Below are positions 1 through 6,149 of a stretch of DNA of 17,696 bases, one piece after another. Source of the stretch: CADEEN01 sp035716845. Its GTDB lineage: Bacteria > Pseudomonadota > Gammaproteobacteria > Burkholderiales > Burkholderiaceae_C. Position 1 is the stretch's first letter. Each line of letters opens with the position of its first letter. The stretch is from NCBI GenBank assembly GCA_035716845.1, contig DASTJE010000002.1, forward strand, positions 1 through 17,696. Direction: 5' to 3'. The position numbers were made by a program, and so were the translations under genes. Below the pieces are notes generated by a model. It did no database searches. It saw nothing but the letters and a program-made list of their open reading frames with translations, and was not told the DNA's origin.

Positions 1-3
1 GCA

Positions 4-2844
4 ATGAAGACCGTGGCAGACGCGGCAGCGGGCCGTGGGGTCCGCAAGATCCCGACGTACTGCTACCAGTGCGTCGCCGGCCCCGACCTGCTCACCGTCA
101 AGGTCGAGGACGGCGTGGCCACCGAGGTCGAGCCCAACTTCTGCGCCGCCGGCATCCACCCGGGCGGCGGCAAGGTGTGCGTCAAGGCCTACGGCCTGGT
201 GCAGAAGACCAACCACCCGGATCGCGTCCTCACCCCGATGCGGCGCACCAACCCGAAGAAGGGCCGCGGCGAGGACCCGGGTTTCGTGCCGATCTCGTGG
301 GACGAGGCGATGACGCTGCTCGCCGACAAGCTCGCCGACGTGCGCTCGCGCGGCCTCGTCGACGAGTCGGGCTACCCGCGGGTGGCGGCCAGCTTCGGCG
401 GCGCCGGCACCCCGCAGTCGTACATGGGCACCTTTCCGGCCTTCATGGCCGCCTGGGGCCCCATCGACATGGGCTTCGGCTCGGGCCAGGGCGTCAAGTG
501 CTACCACTCGGAGCACCTGTACGGCGAGTTCTGGCACCGCGCCTTCATCGTCACGCCCGACACGCCGCTGTGCGACTACCTGATCTCCTGCGGCTCGAAC
601 ATCGAGGCCTCGGGCGGCGTGACCGGCGTGGCCCGGCACGCGGCCGCGCGCGTGCGCGGCATGAAGCGCGTGCAGGTCGAACCGCACCTGTCGATCACCG
701 GTGCCTGCTCGGCCGAGTGGCTGCCCATCAAGCCCAAGACCGACGCCGCGTTCCTCTTCGCACTGATCCACGTGCTGCTGCACGAAGTGCCGCGCGAGCG
801 GCTCGACATCGCGTTCCTCACCCGGCACACCGCCTCGCCGTACCTGGTGGGCCCCCACGGCTACTACCTGCGCGACCGCGCGACGCGCCAGCCGCTGGTG
901 TGGGACAGCGCGGGCGGCCGGGCGTGCGTGCACGACAGCCGTCCCGAGGTCCGCGAGGCGCTGGAGGGCCGCCACGAGACCGAAGCGGTCGAGATCGGCC
1001 CCGACGACGAAGTGCTCGCCGACGGCCTGCTGGCCGGCGACACCGCCTTCACGCGCCTGGTGCAACACACGCGGCCGTACAGCCCGGAGTGGGCGGCCGG
1101 CGTGTGCGACCTCCCCGCGGCCAGGATCCGGCGCATCGCCCACGAGTTCATCGACCACGCGCGGGTGGGCGAGACGATCGAGATCGACGGCCGCACCCTG
1201 CCCTGGCGGCCGGTGGCCATCACGCTGGGCAAGACGGTCAACAACGGCTGGGGCGGTTTCGAGTGCTGCTGGGCGCGCACCGTGCTGACCACGCTGGTGG
1301 GCGCGCTCGAAGTGCCCGGCGGCACCATCGGCACCACGATCCGCCTGACGCGGCCGATGTCGCATCGCCACGAAAGCGTCAAGCCCGGGCCCGACGGCTT
1401 CATGCACTACCCGCTGAACCCGACCGACAAGGCCCGCTGGTCGCCGCAGCCCAACATCCGCAATGCCTACCGCACGATGGTGCCGCTGGCCGCCGACGGG
1501 CCGTGGAGCCAGGCACTGGGGCCGACGCACTTCTCGTGGATGTTCCTCGACGAGACGCCCAAGGGCCTGCCGCGCGTGACGCTGCCGGAGGTCTGGTTCC
1601 TCTACCGCACCAACCCCGCCATCTCGTTCTGGGACACCGCGGCGCTGGGCGAGAAGATGGCGCGCTTTCCGTACGTGGTGGCGTTCGCCTTCACGCACGA
1701 CGAGACCAACCACCACGCCGACCTCCTGCTGCCCGACGCCACCGATCTGGAGAGCCTGCAGCTGTGGCGCGTGGGCGGCACCAAGTACCAGGAGTCGTTC
1801 TGGGACCACCAGGGCTTCGCGCTGCGCCAGCCCGTCGTGGCGCCGCAGGGCCAGGCGCGTGACTTCACCGACATCGCCACCGAGCTGGCGCACCGCACCG
1901 GCCTGGCGGAGAAGTACTACGCCGCCATCAACAAGGGCGCAGGCGGCGTGCCGCTGGCCAGCGAGCACGCCGACTTCGCGCTCGACGTGAAGGGGCGCCA
2001 CGACCGCGAGGAGATCTGGGACGCGGTGTGCCGCGCGGCGAGCGCCGAGGTCAGCGACGGCGCCGAGATCCACGGCCTGGACTGGTGGAAGGAACACGGC
2101 CTGCAGACGCGCCCGTTCGCGCGCGGCGAGTGGTACCTGCTGCCGACGCTGGAAAGGCACGGCCTGCGCTTCGAGCTGCCCTACCAGGAACGCCTGATGC
2201 GCGTGGGCGCCGAGCTTGGCCGGCGCCTGCACGAGCACGACATGCACTGGTGGGACACCCAGCTCAAGGAGTACCAGGCGCTGCCGGTCTGGAAGGACTT
2301 CCCCGGCCTGTGGGAGGCGAGCGTGGCCAGCGCCGGCGGGCAGGCACGGGACTTCCCGTTCTGGCTGCTCACGGCGCGCAGCATGCAGTACGCCTGGGGG
2401 GCCAACGCCGGCAGCCAGCTGATGCACGAGGTGGCCGACAACGTCGCCGGCCACCGCGGCGTGGTCATCAACACGGGCGCCGCGGCCCGGCTGGGCATCG
2501 CCGACGGCGACGCCATCGAGATCGCCACGCCGCAGCGCAAGGTGCGCGGTCGCGCGGTGCTGCGCCAGGGCATCCGCCCCGACACGCTGCTGATGATCGG
2601 CCAGTTCGACCACTGGGCCACGCCGCTGGCCAAGGACTTCGGCGTGGCGAGCATGAACGCGCTGACGCCGATGTCGATGGACCTCACCGACGCCACCGGC
2701 TCGGGCGCCGACGTGGTGCGCGTGAGCGTCCGGCGAGCGCAAGATCAAGCCGGCACGGCGGGCCGGGCGCCGGGCCGCCCCAAGCCGGCCCGCGCCCCCG
2801 CGGGGGGCCGGCCGGCGAATTCGACGGACGGGGGGCTCACATGA
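4..2844 (+). CDS. padB: Phenylacetyl-CoA:acceptor oxidoreductase, large molybdopterin subunit PadB
   Basis: Catalytic subunit of the DMSO-reductase-family complex that alpha-oxidises phenylacetyl-CoA (or its 4-hydroxy analogue) to the arylglyoxylate, passing electrons through PadC and PadD to quinone. The 946-residue protein has an Fe-S/molybdopterin N-terminus (C20-x2-C23, then C47 and C59). It has a Gly-rich stretch ending in C166 (VKCYHSEH), a possible Mo ligand, and a C-terminal molybdopterin dinucleotide-binding domain (WLLTARSMQYAWGAN near 785-800). There is no twin-arginine signal, so a cytoplasmic location is expected. The order padB-padC-padD and the following arylacetate-CoA ligase support the call. 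The ATG at 4 lies six residues before the conserved KIPTYC start; a start before the window cannot be excluded. The last ~34 residues (2740-2841) are Pro/Gly/Ala/Arg-rich, look unrelated to the family and coincide with a GC-rich repeat. The stop overlaps padC by ATGA. Confidence 0.88.
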   Translation: MKTVADAAAGRGVRKIPTYCYQCVAGPDLLTVKVEDGVATEVEPNFCAAGIHPGGGKVCVKAYGLVQKTNHPDRVLTPMRRTNPKKGRGEDPGFVPISWDEAMTLLADKLADVRSRGLVDESGYPRVAASFGGAGTPQSYMGTFPAFMAAWGPIDMGFGSGQGVKCYHSEHLYGEFWHRAFIVTPDTPLCDYLISCGSNIEASGGVTGVARHAAARVRGMKRVQVEPHLSITGACSAEWLPIKPKTDAAFLFALIHVLLHEVPRERLDIAFLTRHTASPYLVGPHGYYLRDRATRQPLVWDSAGGRACVHDSRPEVREALEGRHETEAVEIGPDDEVLADGLLAGDTAFTRLVQHTRPYSPEWAAGVCDLPAARIRRIAHEFIDHARVGETIEIDGRTLPWRPVAITLGKTVNNGWGGFECCWARTVLTTLVGALEVPGGTIGTTIRLTRPMSHRHESVKPGPDGFMHYPLNPTDKARWSPQPNIRNAYRTMVPLAADGPWSQALGPTHFSWMFLDETPKGLPRVTLPEVWFLYRTNPAISFWDTAALGEKMARFPYVVAFAFTHDETNHHADLLLPDATDLESLQLWRVGGTKYQESFWDHQGFALRQPVVAPQGQARDFTDIATELAHRTGLAEKYYAAINKGAGGVPLASEHADFALDVKGRHDREEIWDAVCRAASAEVSDGAEIHGLDWWKEHGLQTRPFARGEWYLLPTLERHGLRFELPYQERLMRVGAELGRRLHEHDMHWWDTQLKEYQALPVWKDFPGLWEASVASAGGQARDFPFWLLTARSMQYAWGANAGSQLMHEVADNVAGHRGVVINTGAAARLGIADGDAIEIATPQRKVRGRAVLRQGIRPDTLLMIGQFDHWATPLAKDFGVASMNALTPMSMDLTDATGSGADVVRVSVRRAQDQAGTAGRAPGRPKPARAPAGGRPANSTDGGLT
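2741..2836 (+). repeat. GC-rich palindromic repeat, copy 1, forming the padB C-terminal tail
   Basis: The tail contains a 7-bp stem CGGGCCG (2771-2777) pairing with CGGCCCG (2786-2792). This is followed by the palindrome CCCCCGCGGGGG (2795-2806) and an outer GGACGGGGGGC end (2826-2836). The order stem-loop then C5-nn-G5 palindrome is the same as in the copy inside hcrB, and the C5GCG5 core is identical to the copy in hcrA. It is read in frame, encodes low-complexity residues, and its final G-run lies 4 to 5 bases before the padC ATG, where it may act as the ribosome binding site. The boundaries are approximate; no clean flanking direct repeat was found. Confidence 0.55.
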
Positions 2845-3500
2845 CGCGCTGGGCCATGGTGGCGGACCTGCGGCGCTGCGTGGGTTGCCAGACCTGCACC
2901 GCCGCCTGCAAGCACGCCAACGCCACCCCGCCGGGCGTGCAGTGGCGCCGCGTGATCGACGTGGAAGTCGGCGAATACCCCGACGTGCAGCGCGCCTTCG
3001 TCCCCGTGGGCTGCCAGCACTGCGACGAGCCGCCGTGCCTGGACGTGTGCCCGACCACCGCCACGAAGAAGCGCGACGACGGCATCGTCACCATCGACTA
3101 CGACATCTGCATCGGCTGCGCCTACTGCGCGGTGGCCTGCCCCTACCAGGCGCGCAGCAAGACGCTGCGCACGAGCTACGCCTACGGCGCGCCCAGCCGC
3201 CACGAGCTCCAGCGGCAGGACGATTCGCGGCTCGCGGTGGCGACCAAGTGCACCTTCTGCGTCGAGCGCATCGACGCCGGGCTGGCCCAGGGCCTCAAGC
3301 CCGGCGTCGACCCGGCCGCCACGCCGGCCTGCGTGAACGCGTGCATCTCGGAAGCCTTGGCCTTCGGCGATCTGGACGACCCGCAGAGCAAGGTCTCGCG
3401 CCTGGTGGCCGAGAACCGGCATTTCCGCATGCACGAGGAGCTGGGCACCGGGCCCGGCTTCGTCTACCTGTGGGACAGCCACACGGAGGGCTCGCCATGA
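2841..3500 (+). CDS. padC: Phenylacetyl-CoA:acceptor oxidoreductase, four-cluster ferredoxin-like subunit PadC
   Basis: Electron-transfer subunit (219 residues) that carries electrons from the molybdenum subunit to the membrane subunit. Sixteen cysteines in four groups are visible: C13/C16/C19/C23, C58/C61/C66/C70, C90/C93/C96/C100 and C137/C140/C164/C168. This is the full set for four [4Fe-4S] clusters, as in DmsB/PsrB-type subunits, and none is missing. There is no signal peptide or membrane segment. The ATG overlaps the padB stop and the TGA overlaps the padD start, so translation is probably coupled. The family assignment (DMSO-reductase-type FeS subunit) is certain; the PadC name rests on the neighbours PadB and PadD and on the arylacetate-CoA ligase next door. 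Confidence 0.88.
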   Translation: MTRWAMVADLRRCVGCQTCTAACKHANATPPGVQWRRVIDVEVGEYPDVQRAFVPVGCQHCDEPPCLDVCPTTATKKRDDGIVTIDYDICIGCAYCAVACPYQARSKTLRTSYAYGAPSRHELQRQDDSRLAVATKCTFCVERIDAGLAQGLKPGVDPAATPACVNACISEALAFGDLDDPQSKVSRLVAENRHFRMHEELGTGPGFVYLWDSHTEGSP

Positions 3501-4333
3501 ACCCCGTCGGTCCGGCCCCCTGGCACCAGCCGAGCTGGGACGCCCGCGCGGCGTGCAATTTCATGGCCGGCGGCGCCGGCAGCGGCTTGATCGTCAGCGC
3601 CGCGGTTGCGGGCTCTTCGCCGCTGCTGACGGCCATCGGGGCGGCGGCCATCGCGCTCGGCCTGTTCGCCGTCTGGCTCGAGCTCGGCCGGCCCTGGCGC
3701 TCCTGGCGCGTGCCGCGCCACGCCGCGCGCTCGTGGATGTCGCGCGAGGCGCTGCTCGCGCCGCTGCTCTTCGTGGCCGTGGCGGCGGCGTGGCTCGGCG
3801 TGCCGGCGGCGACATGGGCCGCGGCCGTGCTGGCCCTGGCCTTCGTCTACTGCCAGGCGCGGCTGCTGCAGGCGGCCAAGGGCATCCCGGCCTGGCGTGA
3901 ACCCCTGCTCGTGCCGCTGCTGCTGGCCACTGCACTCGCCGAGGGTGCGGGCGCCTGGCTCGCACTCACGGCGGGCGCGAGCGCGCACGGCAGCCTGTGG
4001 GCCGCCTTCGCGCTGCTGCTCGTGGCGCGCCTGGTCCTGTGGCAGGCGTGGCGCGCGCGCGTGCGCACCGTGCGCGCCGCGCTCGCCGCGATCGACGCCG
4101 CGGGCGCGGTGTTCAAGCTCGCCACGCTGCTGCCGCTGGCCGCCGCGCTGGTCGCCATCGCCTCCCCGCTGGGCGAGCCGGGGCTGCGCGCGCTGCAGAT
4201 CGTCGCGGGCGTCGTGGCACTGATCGGCGGCCAGTGGTTCAAGTTCACGCTCGTCACCCGCGCCGGTTTCAACCAGGGCTACGCGCTGCCGCAGCTGCCG
4301 GTGCGCGGCGTGCCGCGCAGCAAGGAGGCTTGA
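3497..4333 (+). CDS. padD: Phenylacetyl-CoA:acceptor oxidoreductase, membrane anchor subunit PadD
   Basis: Integral membrane subunit (278 residues) of the DmsC-like anchor type, expected to hold PadBC on the cytoplasmic face of the inner membrane and hand electrons to the quinone pool. About eight hydrophobic segments can be picked out, for example near residues 25-42, 45-63, 84-102, 104-120, 136-155, 163-180, 205-225 and 232-248, separated by Arg-rich loops. The sequence FKLATLLPLAAAL and the C-terminal QWFKFTLVTRAGFNQGYALP resemble DmsC/PadD-type anchors. The ATG overlaps the padC stop (ATGA). It ends five bases before the ligase start. Function is known for the family; specificity for this complex is inferred from position. 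Confidence 0.82.
   Translation: MNPVGPAPWHQPSWDARAACNFMAGGAGSGLIVSAAVAGSSPLLTAIGAAAIALGLFAVWLELGRPWRSWRVPRHAARSWMSREALLAPLLFVAVAAAWLGVPAATWAAAVLALAFVYCQARLLQAAKGIPAWREPLLVPLLLATALAEGAGAWLALTAGASAHGSLWAAFALLLVARLVLWQAWRARVRTVRAALAAIDAAGAVFKLATLLPLAAALVAIASPLGEPGLRALQIVAGVVALIGGQWFKFTLVTRAGFNQGYALPQLPVRGVPRSKEA
4322..4328 (+). promoter_or_regulatory. Strong Shine-Dalgarno for the ligase gene
   Basis: AAGGAGG lies ten bases before the ATG at 4339, inside the last codons of padD. It is the best ribosome-binding site in the catabolic operon and fixes the ligase start at 4339. Confidence 0.7.
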
Positions 4334-4338
4334 GCACC

Positions 4339-5682
4339 ATGGGCGCCATCACGGACCTCTCCCGCCTGACCGCGGCACCCGGCCTGCACGCCCCGCTCGA
4401 GACGCTGTCGCGCGACGCGCTCGCCGCCGTGCAGCTCGAGCGCCTGCGCGCGACGCTGCGCAACGCCTGGGACCATGTGCCGTGGCAGCGCGCGCGCATG
4501 CAGGCCGCCGGCCTGCACCCCGACGGGGTGCGCCACCTCGACGACCTGCGGCGCCTGCCCTTCATGGTCAAGACCGACCTGCGCGACCACTACCCGTTCG
4601 GGCTGTTCGCGCGGCCGGTCGAGTCGTTGGCGCGCATCCATGCGTCTTCGGGCACCACCGGCAAGCCCACGGTGGTGGGCTACACCGCCGCCGACCTCGG
4701 CCGCTGGGCCGACCTGATGGCGCGCTCGATGCACGGCATCGGCGTGCGTCCGGGCGACCTGGTGCACAACGCCTACGGCTACGGCCTGTTCACCGGCGGG
4801 CTGGGCGCGCATGCCGGCGCCGAGCGCCTGGGCTGCCCGGTGGTGCCGATATCGGGCGGCGGCACCGAGCGGCAGGTGGCGCTGATCGTCGACTTCGGTG
4901 CGCGCCTGCTGTGCGCGACGCCGTCCTACGCGCTGGCGATCGCGGAAGTCGCCGAGCAGATGGGCGTCGACCTCAAGCGCGACGGTCGCCTCGCGCTCGG
5001 GCTCTTCGGCGCCGAGCCCTGGAGCGCAGGCATGCGCGAGGAGGTGCAGACGCGGCTGGGCCTGCGCGCCTTCGACATCTACGGCCTGTCGGAGATCATG
5101 GGTCCCGGGGTGGCCTGCGAATGCGAGTGCCGCAACGGCCTGCACGGCTGGGAGGACCACTTCCTGTTCGAGCTGATCGACCCGGAGAGCGGCGCGGCGG
5201 TCGCCGACGGCGAGGCGGGCGAGCTCGTGATCACCACGCTCACCAAGGAGGCGCTGCCGATGCTGCGCTACCGCACGCGCGACATCACGCGCTTCGCGAC
5301 CGCGCGTTGCGACTGCGGCCGCACGCACCTGCGCATCCTGCGCGTGACCGGCCGCAACGACGACATGCTCATCATCCGCGGCGTCAACGTCTACCCGTCG
5401 CAGGTCGAGGCGGTGCTGGTCGGCCGGCCCGACCTGGCGCCGCACTACCAGCTGGTGGTCGAGCGCCAGGGCACGCTCGACACCCTGCGCATCGAGGTCG
5501 AGGCCCAGAGCGGCGTCGACGGCACCCGTTACGAGGCCCTCGCGCGCGAGGCGCAGCACCACGTCAAGTCGCTGATCGGCGTCACCGCCGAGGTCGCGGT
5601 GATGGCGCCGGGCGCGCTGCCGCGCTCTCAGGGCAAGGCGGTGCGGGTGCGCGACCTCCGCAAGGGGAATGCCAAGGCATGA
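4339..5682 (+). CDS. paaK: Phenylacetate-CoA ligase (AMP-forming), PaaK/PadJ type, possibly 4-hydroxyphenylacetate-specific
   Basis: ATP-dependent activation of an arylacetate to its CoA thioester, supplying the substrate of PadBCD. The 447-residue length is normal for the PaaK family. Visible motifs are the phosphate-binding loop HASSGTTGKPT (101-111), DIYGLSEIMGPG (from 246), RYRTRD (from 310) and the C-terminal PRSQGKAVRV with the expected catalytic lysine K433. A cysteine-rich stretch, ACECECRNG, follows the DIYGLSE motif, and ATARCDCGRTH follows RYRTRD, as is common in this family. The start at 4339 is supported by AAGGAGG ten bases upstream; the stop overlaps hcrC (ATGA). The adjacent 4-hydroxybenzoyl-CoA reductase suggests 4-hydroxyphenylacetate as a substrate, but the sequence alone does not decide between phenylacetate and its hydroxy analogue. 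Confidence 0.88.
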   Translation: MGAITDLSRLTAAPGLHAPLETLSRDALAAVQLERLRATLRNAWDHVPWQRARMQAAGLHPDGVRHLDDLRRLPFMVKTDLRDHYPFGLFARPVESLARIHASSGTTGKPTVVGYTAADLGRWADLMARSMHGIGVRPGDLVHNAYGYGLFTGGLGAHAGAERLGCPVVPISGGGTERQVALIVDFGARLLCATPSYALAIAEVAEQMGVDLKRDGRLALGLFGAEPWSAGMREEVQTRLGLRAFDIYGLSEIMGPGVACECECRNGLHGWEDHFLFELIDPESGAAVADGEAGELVITTLTKEALPMLRYRTRDITRFATARCDCGRTHLRILRVTGRNDDMLIIRGVNVYPSQVEAVLVGRPDLAPHYQLVVERQGTLDTLRIEVEAQSGVDGTRYEALAREAQHHVKSLIGVTAEVAVMAPGALPRSQGKAVRVRDLRKGNAKA

Positions 5683-6149
5683 GCACGCGGCTGCTGCGTC
5701 TCGAGGTCAACGGCCGCGCACACGCGCTCGCGGTGCGCGACGCCGCGACCCTGCTCGAATTGCTGCGCGACCAGCTCCAGCTCACCGGCACCAAGCAGGG
5801 CTGCGACGGCGGCGAGTGCGGCGCCTGCACCGTGCTGGTGGACGGCGCGCCGCGCCTGGCCTGCATCACGCTCGCGGCCAGCGTCGAAGGCCGCACGGTC
5901 GAGACCATCGAGTCGCTCGCCACCCAGGGCCGCCTGTCGGCGCTGCAACGCGCCTTCCACGAGCACCTTGGCACGCAGTGCGGCTTCTGCACCCCCGGCA
6001 TGGTGATGGCCGCCGAGGCACTGCTGCGGCGCGAGCCCCGGCCCAGCGAGGCGCAGATCCGCGAGGCCCTGGCGGGCAACCTGTGCCGCTGCACCGGCTA
6101 CGTGAAGATCGTCGAGTCGGTGCAGGCTGCCGCCGAGAGCCGGCCATGA
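5679..6149 (+). CDS. hcrC: 4-hydroxybenzoyl-CoA reductase, 2x[2Fe-2S] gamma subunit
   Basis: Small iron-sulfur subunit (156 residues) of the xanthine-oxidase-family enzyme that removes the para-hydroxyl of 4-hydroxybenzoyl-CoA, giving benzoyl-CoA. The N-terminal plant-type [2Fe-2S] motif uses C42, C47, C50 and C62 (CDGGECGAC...C). The C-terminal helical [2Fe-2S] motif uses C101/C104 (CGFCTPG) and C136/C138 (CRCTGY). All eight ligands are present. Many xanthine-oxidase-type enzymes have this subunit; the reductase identity comes from the partner HcrB-like subunit, which carries the extra cysteine loop, and from the catabolic context. ATGA overlaps link it to the ligase gene upstream and to hcrA downstream. 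AAGGGG at 5662-5667 is a plausible ribosome binding site. Confidence 0.88.
   Translation: MSTRLLRLEVNGRAHALAVRDAATLLELLRDQLQLTGTKQGCDGGECGACTVLVDGAPRLACITLAASVEGRTVETIESLATQGRLSALQRAFHEHLGTQCGFCTPGMVMAAEALLRREPRPSEAQIREALAGNLCRCTGYVKIVESVQAAAESRP

Noticed and set aside
2028..2840. Extension of the padC frame upstream into padB
   Set aside because: Translated upstream residues are Arg/Ala/Gly-rich shadow sequence. The protein homology starts at the ATG at 2841.
4..2844. padB as a pseudogene because of its odd C-terminal tail
   Set aside because: The frame is intact over the whole conserved fold, and the tail comes after the family's expected end, so it is more likely an extension than a disruption.
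3588..3599. TTGATCGTCAGC in padD as an FNR-like site
   Set aside because: It lies deep inside a coding membrane segment with a poor second half-site and no gene start downstream.
4279..5562. A 427-codon minus-strand frame opposite the phenylacetate-CoA ligase, and similar ones at 11228-12580 and 15387-16838
   Set aside because: These are low-complexity antisense frames with no motif, lying opposite genes with clear family signatures.
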